From positions 592,184 to 656,183 of the forward strand of contig NW_022098045.1 in NCBI RefSeq assembly GCF_002288925.2: a stretch of 64,000 nt of DNA, read 5' to 3'. Under the pieces are notes generated by a model. The model was not told the DNA's origin. It was given only the letters and a program-made list of their open reading frames with translations, and ran no database searches. The translations under genes and the position numbers were made by a program. Source of the DNA: Delphinapterus leucas (Eukaryota > Chordata > Mammalia > Artiodactyla > Monodontidae). Positions 53,710 to 64,000 of the stretch are shown here, in pieces (position 1 is the first letter of the stretch; the number at the start of each line of letters is the position of its first letter).

Positions 53710-56503
53710 GGAAACCTTTTCTTATGGGTTATTTCTCACTAAAGAATGTATTATTTGATCTCTCTCTTTTTCTGCCTCTTTCCTTCTACTCCTCATCCAC
53801 ACCCCAAGTAGAAGCTTAGGGAAATTAACCCAACTGAGGAGAATGCTTTCTTCTTGCTACTGGGAATCCTGTGTATGTAGACAAAAAGGATGAAGCAATA
53901 TCTCTTGTTATTCTTGAACAAGTATATTTCTTGGAGTTTGAAGCTATGCAGAATTATCTGGTAATAAGCTTAGTAGGCTCTACCTTAGTAGGCTATAATC
54001 TCCTCTATGACGTGGTTGTATATTTTTCATTTTTTGTGTCACCAGTCCCTGGGTTGGACTACCACAGAGTAGGTTCTCAATAAAAAGTTAAGTGAGCTGA
54101 ACTGGAGGTGTACAGCCACAGTAACAAAGTCGAAAAGTGAAAAAGAAAGAGTGCTGGATAATCAAAGTTCCAAAGAATTGTTTAAAAAATCTGAACAGAC
54201 TTCCAGCTAAATGTACTACAAAGAAAAGTCACATTCAGAATGTTTTTCTTTGTAATTTATCTTGGGAACATTTATTCATTTGCAGATCTGTGTAGTTTTT
54301 AGATTGCTTTCAAATACTACCTTTGTATGCCAGGGTGACTGCATCATACACTTTTACCACAAAAGCACCTTCATAAAACAGTTTCTCATTTCATAATCAG
54401 CTTCCCTCTTTTCCTTTGCTTGCTCCTACAGATTTTGGGCTTTGGTTGGTGACTGTAAAAGGATTTATAATTTTTATTTGTTTTAACAAGATAAAGACAT
54501 AGTGATAGTCTTACGATTTTATACCGTGGTGAATTTAAATCTGTCATTACTGTGCTTTATTTAAAATACAGAAGTTTTTATAGACTGCCTCTGAAACGCC
54601 AAACAATTTGCAAAATTAAAACATAGAAATGGTAAATGATAGCTTACACCATTCCTGAGGTACTTTCATCAGGTAGATAGAAAGACATTTTGGGTCTATA
54701 ACAGATTTCTGTTGTATTTCTCTCCATATTATTAAGAATATACTGGCACAAAATAGCAGTGACCTTAATGTTGCTGCATTTGGAAGTTTTAAAAACATGT
54801 GGGTTTAACACAAGTTCCTGATAAATGTGGGCATGAACCTGAAGAGTTGCGCCCCTGCCCTCATCAGGCAGACAGACCTTTACAAATCAATGTCTCTTGC
54901 TCAGAAGGTGGAACATTTGTCAATTTAAACCTGCATAGGTTGGGAGTAAACACACACTGGTATTATATCTCTAGAATTTATCTGATGCTTTTTTGTGTGT
55001 GTGTGAAGAGCTTCATGGATCTTTTCAGAGCCACATAGCATTCTTAGGCCTGAGGTTGTACAAAAGTGACCTTTGTCTCTTAAAGCTGAGGAAATAGATA
55101 CAAAGAAAGCAGAGGCTTGTGTGGAGTTATCCAAGTCAGGGGTTGTGAGACTTAACAACCAGCTTCATGGATGTGATGACTGCAGTGCTACATCACCAAG
55201 GAAGTCAGCCAACTGTCAGGATGTCTCATGGGCCATTTACAGAGACAACTTAGATGCCATCTAAGAAAAATCTAACCTTCCAACCTTTGCTTGTCCAAGT
55301 GTGTCTGCCCTCAGAAAGTCTGTCTTCCATCTGAAATAATTAATTCAGGCCTCATTCCAAAATTATCTAATTTCCCCCTGCAATTTTGAGGTCCATATCT
55401 CTATTCTTCTTCTCTGATTTGAAATACTTTGGTATTTTCTTAGTGTCCTATGCACTGCATTTGGTTTCTCACTTGGTTAGATTCGGGGTTATTTTCAATA
55501 TAGTCACCCTACTGTGTTTAATCCCCAGGATAAGGAATGGATCTAAGCAAAATTGTACCTGGCTGGGAAAGCAGCAAGGAAGAGGCCCAGTCCTCTAGGG
55601 CTGGGCAGAAGGTGGGGTTGCCCTTGCTTGGAGCAGAAGGTGAATACCAGGGCTGACTTGCTGTGGTCTGGGGGTCTCACCAGAAATGAGAGAAAAGCCA
55701 GGAAGTCACTAAGACCAGAGTCGGGTTCCACAGGGCAGAGTTACATTGGGGTTGGAGAACTATGGGGAAAAAGTGAAAGTGTGAGGCAGAGGTTGAATCT
55801 AGGGGAATGAGGTGTTGGCCTATATTCTGAAATGATAATGATACTGCCTTTGTGTGTGTGTATGTGTGCACATGTGAATAGGGTACCAGGTGCAGTTTTG
55901 GGCAGGCCAGGTCACATTATGGAAACTGGGATGGGATAGATATTAGAGAGCCAAGCAGAGTGATTGCCATGAAGCCAAAACTCCTCTAGTGCTGGGGAAA
56001 GTTTTCTAAAAATGAGATCGGAGTATAAGGGCTGATGACATCTCAGACTAATGTATCATCCTACATGCACTGTGTTGCTGACTGGCATATAATTTGTACC
56101 TTCTTTTATTTTCATTACTAGTAGTAACCCTGAACTTTGTCTGGTAAAGGATTGGCCTGTGAGTACAGCTCCTGACATGTTATAAGGAGTTAGTAAAGCA
56201 GAAGTGGGGAAGTCTCTGTTCTTGTTTTTGGGATCCGCAGACACAAGAGAGCTCTGCTACCTGGGTGGTGGGCTTGAAGCCAGGGACCTCTTTTGCCACC
56301 ACACAGGCCCATCTTACTGTGGAGAGCTGAGTTTTCACTGCACACTGGTTGCTCTTTATAAAGTCATTACCTTGGCTGTCCTTACGATGGGTATCGATAA
56401 ATACAGTGAAAGATGAAAAGGTGAGACGGAAACCTCCCTCTTCTCTGCTCCCACTCAGGCTGCCCTCTCGCAATATCATTGTGATGGTTCAGTTGGCACT
56501 CAT
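53710..56503. other. Intronic DNA, no gene recognised
   Basis: About 2.8 kb without clear repeats. A possible reversed MIR core (AAGCTGAGGAAATAGATACA) is at about 55084-55105. Overlapping short frames on both strands (54799-55264, 55543-55810, 56180-56479) show no domain. Confidence 0.4.
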
Positions 56504-56519
56504 GCCTCAATTGTTTCTT

Positions 56520-56883
56520 TCTGTTTTAATTGAAGTGTAGTTGATTTACAAAATTGTGTTAGTTTCAGGTGTATAGCAAAGTGATTCAGTTATACATATA
56601 TATATATTTTTCAGATTCTTTTCCGTTATAGGTTATTACAAGATATTGAATATAGTTCCCTGTGCTATATAATAAATCCTTGTTGTTTATTTTATATATT
56701 TTAGTGTGTATCTGTTAATCCCAAACTCCCCCTTTCCCCTTTGGTAGCCATAAGTTTGTTTTCTATGTCTGTAAGTCTGTTTCTGTTTTGTCAATGAATT
56801 CATTTGTATTTTTAGATTCCACATAGAAGTGATATCATATAATATGTGTCTTTTTCTGCCTGACTTACTTCACTTAGTATGCG
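56520..56883 (-). repeat. L1 LINE 3' fragment, minus orientation
   Basis: TTTTAATTGAAGTGTAGTTG, GTTAGTTTCAGGTGTATAGC, TCCCTGTGCTATATAATAAA, TTGGTAGCCATAAGTTTGTT, CCACATAGAAGTGATATCAT and ACTTACTTCACTTAGTATG are L1 3'-UTR landmarks in reverse. The diverged 16-bp duplication GCCTCAATTGTTTCTT / GCGTCAATCATTTCTT (56504-56519, 56881-56896) brackets it. Confidence 0.88.
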
Positions 56884-56896
56884 TCAATCATTTCTT

Positions 56897-57235
56897 GTTT
56901 TTTTTTTTAATAAATATGTTTGTTTATTTACTTATGACTGTGTTGGGCCGTGATTGCTGTGTGCGGGCTTTCTCTAGTTGCGGCCAGCGGGGGCTACTCT
57001 TTGTTGCAGTGTGCGGACTTCTCATTGCAGTGTTTTCTCTTGTTGCGGAGCACGGGCTCTAGACACACAGGCTTCAGTAGTTGTGGGTTGCAGGCTCTAG
57101 AGTGCAGGCTCAGTAGTTGTGGTGCACGGGCTTAGTTGCTCCGTAGCATGTGGGATCTTCCCGGACCAGGGCTAGAACCCGTGTCCCCTGCATTGGAAGA
57201 TGGATTCTTAACCACTGCGCCACCAGGGAAGTTCC
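56897..57235 (-). repeat. Long-class CHR-1-type SINE inserted at the L1 target duplication
   Basis: T-rich tail, then ATGACTGTGTTGGGCCGTGA, CTCTAGTTGCGGCCAGCGGG, CAGTAGTTGTGG units, and a tRNA head ending CCAGGGAAGTTCC. The perfect 13-bp duplication TCAATCATTTCTT is at 56884-56896 and 57237-57249. The first copy is also the downstream target duplication of the L1. Confidence 0.93.
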
Positions 57236-57249
57236 CTCAATCATTTCTT

Positions 57250-58478
57250 AATGTGGCGTCCAGGCACCCAGTTGCATCCCAGTACATTTTGTGAGTGGTC
57301 CATGTGCAGAACTGAACGGTGTGGGGCTCCCCCTTTGGCATTGACTGACCCTGTACTGAGGGATGTAGAAGTGCCTTCAGCTGTGGCCGCCTACCTAGGT
57401 TTACACAGCCTTGTATATAGTACTTCAGAAAGTGTGTCATCCTCAGCCTGGGATGACGCTGGCCAACAGCTGTTAGAAAAATAATGGCCCCATGGGGTAG
57501 AGAAGAGGATGGAGGGGGAGTGGTTATTTGCACTACTCCAGGGACATGGTGGACTTTCTGTTAGCATTTCCTGATCAAAAAGTTGGTGAAGCGATGGATT
57601 CATTTGCTAATGCTTTTGAACCTTTGTCACATCATAGAATGCTTAGTAAGTAATAATATTTGTATGGCACTCTGGGTAAGCAGTCTAGACATCTTGTGGA
57701 TGGAGGTAACTGGCCTAGGCCCTGGCTGTGCCTGGCCCTGCCTGGAGTGAGGATGGACATCTTAGCCCACCTGGAACGTGATTCCAGTACACTGGCTGGG
57801 AACCGTCAGGATTCACAGTTGACACAGTGGCCGTCTTATCAATGAAATAAATTCTATACTAGGAGCTTGGATTATGATTTTGCTTTTGCTGTATTTCTTC
57901 ACATGCTTAGAACTTCCTTTTCTCTGAACTGTCTTATCTCTAACCTAGTTAACCTATCTTATTAGCTATTAAGCATATTGAGAAATTAAACTGTGTGAAC
58001 TCCTCAAGCACTTTGAAAATAATACTCTAGATGTTTACAGTGGTATCACAGAAATTTGGAAGTCATTTTGTCTGTCCTCCTGTGCTCTACTCAATCCTGT
58101 TGATTGTATACTAAAACTCACAGATGGGCTTGTTTTTTGCAGGGGTGGGGGGTATTCATTAATTTGCTCTTTACTGCTTTTCTTTTTTTGGTTTTCTGAG
58201 AACTTTGTGTTCTGGTCCTGTCCAAGGTGCAGATGGCTATGCTTTCAAAACAACGTATTGTCATAATAGCGCCCATTTAAAATCAATACATGCGCTCAGT
58301 TTCACTATATTCGGCATCATTTGTTTGGTCTCTGAGGAGCAGGTGATGTTCTTCCACTGATGCTCCAGGTCTGCTCCTCCAGTAGCCTCCATCTACCTCG
58401 AACCTTTCACTTGTCACTTAGGTGGGAGGACACAGCAAATGGACCCTGTGCTGGGCACTCTTACAGCCAGTGAGGGAG
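57250..58478. other. Intronic DNA, no gene recognised
   Basis: 57250-57850 is moderately GC-rich with several overlapping frames on both strands, none with a recognisable domain. No repeat was recognised. Confidence 0.4.
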
Positions 58479-58479
58479 A

Positions 58480-58720
58480 CCCTTGGTTTTCAAGTCAGAC
58501 AGATCTGAGTGTGAATTTCCATTCTTCCTGTCTTAGGCTGTGCATTCTTGGGCCTTTCCCTTTATGGCTCTGAGACTAGGTTTCTTCCTAAGTAAAATGG
58601 AGCTTAAAGTCACTCTAGGGTTTGCGCATTGTTGTGAAGATCACAAAGTGAACCATCTATAGGGACCAGAACATAGTGGGTGCATAGCTAAGTGTACATA
58701 TAATTACCATTATTGATAAT
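58480..58720 (+). repeat. MIR SINE, plus orientation
   Basis: CAAGTCAGACAGATCTGAGT, GTGCATTCTTGGGCC, GCGCATTGTTGTGAAGATCA, CCAGAACATAGTGGGTGCAT and TAATTACCATTATTG follow MIR order in sense orientation. Confidence 0.7.
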
Positions 58721-58724
58721 TCTT

Positions 58725-59290
58725 TAGCGTCATACAGAGTCAGTAGTTTTAGTAACACAAGAAATTATTATTGCTTATCTACCAAGTCTGTCATTTCTAT
58801 TTTAGGAAATCATTAATTTCAGAAAACTAGTTCTTACCAAAGCTATGTTAGTGAAGACCCCGGGATACATTTTTTCTTTGTTTTATTGCCTACATCCCTC
58901 TGTCACTTCTATTTTTTATTTTTCTTTTCTTCTGATTTTAAAAAAATTGGCATTTGGGGTAATTTTCAGCATTTTCCTAGTCACAAAAATTACATCAGCA
59001 GGTCTATGTTTCACAGGGCGACCACCTTTCAAAAATACTCTGCCGGCTTCCTAGTCCTCAGCCACATTCCCAGCGAGTCCTCTGAGTATTATCAACCAGT
59101 TGACAAATTGGACCTCTGGCATGTCAACAGGTACATGCCTGATGACCTCTTTCCTTGATGCCCCTGCACTTCACATAAGGTTTAGAAGAGGGAAACTCTC
59201 GCATGTTCCTGGCTCCCACCCTGGGACTCATAAGCTTAGAAGAGACTTTGGAAGAACTACCTGGCTATTCCCCATATTCCGTTCAGGGGA
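58725..59290. other. Intronic DNA, no gene recognised
   Basis: No repeat was recognised. The frames at 58845-59158 have no domain. Confidence 0.4.
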
Positions 59291-59294
59291 GGAG

Positions 59295-59385
59295 GCATGG
59301 CATGAGGGCACTGGAATCGGGCAGAGCTGGGTTTGAATTCCCTCTCTGCCAGTTGCTAGCAATGTGACCTTCATGAACTTGTGCC
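59295..59385 (+). repeat. MIR SINE 5' half, plus orientation
   Basis: GGCATGAGGGCACTGGAATC, GGGTTTGAATTCCCTCTCTG, CCAGTTGCTAGCAATGTGAC: tRNA-like head and start of the MIR core. Confidence 0.65.
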
Positions 59386-59449
59386 TGTCTGGGAAGAGTT
59401 AAGGACCTTGTTGCACAATAAAACTAGCTGCCTGGGTGGTCTGCAGCTC

Positions 59450-59585
59450 TATGCCCAGCACCTACCACGTAGTGTGCTTTTGTGTATGTTATCTTGTAGC
59501 TTACCCACAACTGAACAATGTAGTTATTACTAAACCCATTTTTCAGATGAGGAAATTGAGACTTAGAGAGTTAATAACTTGAATT
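59450..59585 (-). repeat. MIR SINE, minus orientation
   Basis: CCAGCACCTACCACGTAGTG, ATTACTAAACCCATTTTTCA and GATGAGGAAATTGAGACTTA match reversed MIR. Confidence 0.6.
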
Positions 59586-59902
59586 ACTTTATTTTATAAA
59601 GATTCTTTTTTTATTGGAGTATGGTTGATTTACAATCTTATATTAGTTTCAGGTGTATAACATAGTGATTCAATATTTTTATAGATTATACTCCGTTTAA
59701 AGTTATTATAAAATTTTGGCTATATTCCCTGGGCTGTACAATATATCTTTGTAGCTTATTTATTTTATACATAGTAGTTTGTACCTCATAATCCCCTACC
59801 CATATTTTACCCCTCCCCCCTTCCTTCTTCCCACTGATAACCACTAGTTTGTTCTCTATATTCTGTGAGTCTGTTTTTGTTTTGTTATATTCATTCGGTT
59901 TT

Positions 59903-60113
59903 TTTTTTGTTTTTTTTTTTTGCGGTACGCGGGCCTCTCACTGTTGTGGCCTTTCCCGTTGCGGAGCACAGGCTCCGGACGCGCAGGCCCAACGGCCATG
60001 GTTCACGGGCCCAGCCGCTCCACGGCATGTGGGATCCTCCCGGACCTGGGCACGAACCCATGTCCCCTGCATCGGCAGGCGGACTCTCAACCACTGCGCC
60101 ACCAGGGAAGCCC
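59903..60113 (-). repeat. Short-class CHR-type SINE inserted in L1
   Basis: T-rich tail interrupted by one G, GCGGTACGCGGGCC junction and tRNA head ending CCAGGGAAGCCC. The 15-bp duplication TATTCATTCGGTTTT / TATTCATTTGTTTTA (59888-59902, 60116-60130) lies within L1 sequence. Confidence 0.92.
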
Positions 60114-60278
60114 CCTATTCATTTGTTTTATTCTTTAGATTCCACATATAAGTGATAACATACAGTACTTGTCTTTCTCTGCCTGGCTTATTCACTAAGC
60201 ATAATAGCCTCCAGGTCCATCTATGTTGTTGCAAATGGCAGAATTTCATTCCATTCTTTTCATGGCTTAGTAATAGTC

Positions 60279-60280
<2 letters not shown>

Positions 60281-60328
<48 letters not shown>
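60281..60328. repeat. (GT)20(AT)4 microsatellite within L1
   Basis: Uninterrupted GT repeat followed by ATATATAT, at a position where many mammalian L1 copies carry a GT/TA-rich site. Confidence 0.95.
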
Positions 60329-60329
<1 letters not shown>

Positions 60330-60455
60330 ACATCTTCTTTATCCATTCATCTGTTGATGGACACTTAGATTCCTTCCATATCTTGGCTCTTGTAAATAAT
60401 GCTGCTAAGAACATTGGTGTGTGTGTATATTTTCAGATTAGTGTTTTCATTTTCT

Positions 60456-60749
60456 TCAGATATATACCCAGGAGTGGGATTGCTGGATCATATTTTTGGT
60501 AGTCCTATTTTTAGTTTTTTGAGGAACTTCCATACTGTTTTCCATAGTGGCTGCATCATTTGACATTCCCACCAACAATAAATGTACTAGGGTTCCCTTT
60601 TCTCCACATTCTTGACAGTATTTGTTGTTTGTAGACTTTCTGATGACAGCCATTCTGACAGGTGTGAGGTGATACCTCACTGTGCTTTTGATTTGCATTT
60701 CTCTAATAATTAGTGATGTTGAGCATCTCTTCATGTACCTGTTGGCCAT
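60456..60749 (-). pseudogene. L1 ORF2 C-terminal fragment, frameshifted
   Basis: The minus frame begins near [20 protein letters not shown] and includes [16 protein letters not shown] and CGEKGTL. These are hallmark residues of the Cys-rich C-terminal end of L1 ORF2p. After about residue 60 the frame shifts, and the remaining L1 C-terminal sequence continues in another frame. Reverse transcriptase and endonuclease domains are absent. It is a dead relic. Confidence 0.88.
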
Positions 60750-60809
60750 TTGTATATCTTCTTTGGAAGAATGTCTGTTTAGGTCTTCCGCTCATTTTTT
60801 AATTGTATA

Positions 60810-62058
60810 AAAAGTCATTACTAATTTTTTTTTAGAGAAACTGTGAGAGTGGAATAAGGTTGGGAGAATCAGAATTGGACAAGAGATACCACTTTAGATT
60901 TGCCCAGACGTCAAAGTTTCTTTCCTTAAGTAGACTAATCCTTACTGAGAGTGAATAAGATGTTTCCTCTAATGCATGGGCCATCAGAGCCAATGACAAA
61001 ACAGTGCAAATCAATAGTGTAATGAAGCAATAAATGATTTGGCTACTAGCAAAATGGCATCTGTATAGGTTACCAGGTAGTTTTTATCTGTAGGTACTTA
61101 TTTTTTGCTTGCCTTTCAAAGCAAAAATGATTCTGTGAATGTAACAGAAACAGGCAACTCTCAGCTGGTCATCACTTCCATTTGGCACGAGAGCCATCAC
61201 TTGTACTTAGCTGGCCTTGCCTGGTGTTGACTCTTGGTTTTACAGAACCATAAGCACAGGCAGGAAGACTTACAAAACACACTCAGAGGTCTCCATCAAG
61301 GCTGGAATGTGGTAGTGACAGTCTGACTTGCACTGTTTTTGGCTCTTCCTTTTCAGCTTGGCTGCAGCTAGTAAGCTGGGAGGATTGTAAAAGTTAAAAC
61401 AAATGCAGATTGGAGAGAAAGTCATCTTAACTTCTAAGACTCTTCTTGGCAAAGGGAATTGTCTTCTGATATTTAAATGAAGAGATAATTCTTCCTTTTT
61501 AACTAGTGATTTGTGAAATTGATTCAAGTTGGTAAAAGTTCACAAGCAAGTCCCAAGTCTCCAGAAAGGGAATGTTATGACACAGAGCAGATCTTTAAGA
61601 ACTGATTGGTGTTTTACTTTGGTTTGTAGCTGTCATGTGTTTATGCAGATAATTGATTTTTGAGATAAGGGGAAAAGCAAATGTAGAAAGTTGCCTTAGA
61701 CAATATGTGTATGTAATTTCTTCTTGGAGTAGGTTTGTCTCAACTGATGGTAGTTAATTTATTTGTGTTTATCTATTAGTGATAACACTGATATTTATCC
61801 TCTAGTTTCAGTTATTTGTTTGATGACCTTTCTAACCAAATGCATGCTGCTTCCTACCCATTTTTGGAATGCTATCATTATATATGGTTATTTGAAGCTC
61901 AAAATGCATTTTTTCATAGAAAGTAATATTAGAATGATGGTGGGGTTCCATTCTACCCCACACAAGCCTATTTCACCCATTCTGTACCTGAAACAATACT
62001 TCCAGCACTATACTCTTATTAGTTATTTCAATACTGTTTAGCTGATAACCTGTATGGA
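60810..62058. other. Intronic DNA, no gene recognised
   Basis: No repeat or gene was recognised in about 1.2 kb of AT-rich DNA. Confidence 0.4.
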
Positions 62059-62059
62059 T

Positions 62060-62215
62060 TCCATCATTGTATGACCTTGACAACTGCTTACATCTTTAAG
62101 TCTCAATTTCATCGTCTATAAAATGGGGATGTTAATAGCACTTATTTCATAGACTGGTATTAAGTTTTAAACAATTCATACAATGCACTTATATTAGCTT
62201 TTATTATTATTACTA
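62060..62215 (+). repeat. MIR SINE core/3' part, plus orientation
   Basis: TGTATGACCTTGACAACTGC, AATTTCATCGTCTATAAAAT, GGGGATGTTAATAGCACTTA and TTCATAGACTGGTATTAAG match MIR. Confidence 0.7.
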
Positions 62216-62484
62216 TAATTTGGCCACATTTGCAGTAAATAGTTTTATGTGAGTTGGCTTTGGAACCTAACCAACAAATGTAATGTTATTTCTTGGGAAA
62301 AAATAGGTGTCCTGTGTTTGGCAAGAAGGGAATATGGTGTCACCAGGACATCCTTCTTTGCCTTTTCCCTTGTACGTCACCAGTGTCTAGCAGTAGAAGG
62401 GACTGTGGTGGTTTTGGGGTACTTTTTGTTCTTCCAGGATCTCAAAGATAGCTCACTGTCTTGTGCATAGACATCATATATTTG
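62216..62484. other. Intronic DNA, no gene recognised
   Basis: Nothing recognisable. Confidence 0.4.
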
Positions 62485-62486
62485 TA

Positions 62487-62750
62487 TATACAGGCAGTCC
62501 TGACTTTCCTAGCTTCAGCTTTGATACAGACTGCGCTTTAGTATATAAGACGGGCTCCGCCTCGCCCCGCCCCCACCCCGTAATTGACCTTTCACACTGT
62601 GCTTGTGTTTCTTTGCACGTCAGCGAGGAGCTGGAGGGACATTTGCGGTGAATTTGCAGTGCATTGCACACGGCCCGCGGGTTCTGTGTTGTCGGCGTCA
62701 CCAGGTATATTTGCACCTCAGTCAGTGTTTGTTGCTGCAGATATATGAAT
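62487..62750 (+). other. GC-rich promoter-like block or unassigned repeat
   Basis: Within AT-rich DNA, this ~260-bp block holds a TATA-like TAGTATATAAGACGG (about 62540-62554). It is followed directly by GGGCTCCGCCTCGCCCCGCC with GC boxes and several CpGs (CACGTCAGCG, CGGCCCGCGG). Its left edge ACAGGCAGTCCTGACTTTCC resembles the edge of a Tigger-like or LTR element and is similar to the motif at 6006. It may be a decayed transposon or LTR instead of a gene promoter. Confidence 0.35.
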
Positions 62751-62759
62751 ACTTTTGCA

Positions 62760-63822
62760 TTTTACCATGCAGCTTTACATAGATGAGGGGAAAAATTAAA
62801 AATGCTGATGCTACTAAACATACATACCATAAACTTCATTTCGTTTTGACTAAGATGGAAAGGGTTGGACACGCCGGAGTCAATCCAGTACTCGCTGGAT
62901 GAGAGCCTATGGATTAAGGTGTGAAGGAAAAGAAAACACACATTGAAATCCTTCCTATGCATTTTTATTTATTATGCCTAAAATGAGGGACATGAGTCTG
63001 GGCGTTAGAGTTTTTTAATCTTTGGGAACGGAACCATCTTTATAACGTGAATATATTTGTTATAATTTTATATTAATACATGTTTTCTGGAATGCACTGG
63101 GCATAGAAGAAGGGAGGCTTATACAGGATAGTTTGGAACTATTTATTATTTATTTAAAAATTTTTTATTTTAATATCACAAAGTAATTTTATTAAGGTTT
63201 TATGGAAAGGTCACTATTGGGTTTCTTTAATACTAAAATCTATCTCAGCATACAGAAATCGCCCATGAGCCTGAAATATTAGTTCAAGGCTAAGTTTATT
63301 AAGGTTTTGGCATGACTCAATATTAACTTTCTCCAAACATGACAACCATTTTCAAATCAGATAAGCTGTAGGATATAAAACTGTGGCTCATAACAATAAA
63401 ATCAGGAAAATGGCATCATTGCATATTAGTTCTTAGGGATTAACTTTAAATATACTCTAAAATTGTGAGGAAGCTTATCAAAACAGTTCATTCTGTATTG
63501 GCATTTTCAGTTCACAAAGGATCATACAGAAACATGGTTAAGGTCTGTGTAGCATGCTTCAAAGCAAACTGATATTTTTAAGACAAATTCTAATTCAAGT
63601 GCCAATACTGACTTTAGCATCACAATCCTTTCTGTCTCCTAATACCTTCATTTAGGAGTTGAGTGATGAGTAAACAGAGAAATGTCTGGTCTCTCTGTAC
63701 CTGCTTCTGCTGAATCTGCTATCTTAAGTTTTCAAACTCACATATTCCAGCAAAGGCGTAAAGTTTACCTGATATAATCAATAGCAAAAACCTGTTATTA
63801 GGCAATGTATGACATTACTGTT
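62760..63822. other. AT-rich intronic DNA, no gene recognised
   Basis: No repeat or gene was recognised. Confidence 0.4.
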
Positions 63823-63824
63823 GT

Positions 63825-64000
63825 TTTTTTTTAACATCTTTATTGGAGTATAATTGCTTTACAGTGGTATGTTAGTTTTAGCTGTATAACAATATGAATC
63901 AGCTATACATAAACATATATCCCCATATCTCCTCCCTCTTGTGTCTCCCTCCCACCCTCCCTATCCCACCCCTCTAGGTAGACACAAGGTGCCGAGCTGA
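63825..64000 (-). repeat. L1 LINE 3'-UTR, minus orientation, cut by the window end
   Basis: T-rich edge, then ACATCTTTATTGGAGTATAA, CATATCTCCTCCCTCTTGTG and CCCACCCCTCTAGGTAGACA. It is the same segment as at 17212 and continues past 64000. Confidence 0.9.

Larger units (their letters stand above)
59595..60805 (-). repeat. L1 LINE, 5'-truncated, minus orientation, split by a SINE
   Basis: About 1.0 kb of L1. On minus it starts in the last part of ORF2 (60749-60456, listed separately) and runs through the 3' UTR to the T-rich edge near 59595. Landmarks on plus include TTATTGGAGTATGGTTGATT, CCACATATAAGTGATAACAT, CCAGGTCCATCTATGTTGTT and CCCACCAACAATAAATGTAC. A SINE (59903-60113) and a (GT)20 tract interrupt it. 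Confidence 0.9.

Noticed and set aside
1..64000. CRISPR arrays, operons, bacterial or phage systems
   Set aside because: The repeats are dispersed retroposons with target duplications, not regularly spaced, and the sequence is clearly mammalian.

Overview
The window is nuclear DNA from a mammal, most likely a cetacean and probably a toothed whale. The main evidence is the interspersed repeats. There are about eighteen tRNA-derived SINEs of the CHR type (Cetacea/Hippopotamus/Ruminantia). Nine belong to a short, internally deleted, poly-A-tailed class that resembles the cetacean 'CD' derivatives. Cetartiodactyl L1 3' ends occur alongside old mammalian MIR, L2, hAT and MaLR copies. There are no bacterial-style genes, operons or CRISPR arrays. 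Almost all of the listed open reading frames are chance frames, frames through SINE/LINE copies, or frames in GC-rich trinucleotide repeats.

Layout. 1-31.5 kb is AT-rich apparently intergenic DNA. It holds SINEs, two L2 3' ends in + orientation and one in - orientation, MIR copies, two L1 3' fragments, two hAT-like DNA transposons and simple repeats. 31.69-33.2 kb is a strong CpG island, the only convincing gene-related feature. It carries a TATA box (32154-32161), a 12-bp tandem motif just upstream of it, a (CCG)10 tract, a (GGC)12 tract and a consensus 5' splice site at 32666/32667. I read it as the promoter and untranslated first exon of a + strand gene that continues past the window. I could not identify the gene. 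A possible second exon (32905-33215) carries the first ATG downstream of the TATA box. 33.2-64 kb then looks like the start of a long first intron, with further SINE, L1, MIR and L2 copies, one MaLR LTR, and one poly-A-tailed copy of an LTR-like sequence.

No protein-coding exon can be assigned with confidence. The window's value lies in the promoter/first-exon region, in nested retroposon insertions with readable target-site duplications, and in a strand bias of the youngest SINE class (8 of 9 on the minus strand). Repeat family names come from recognising consensus features by eye and boundaries are approximate. No database search was possible. I did not find a convincing undescribed biological system here; the findings are local sequence curiosities worth checking.
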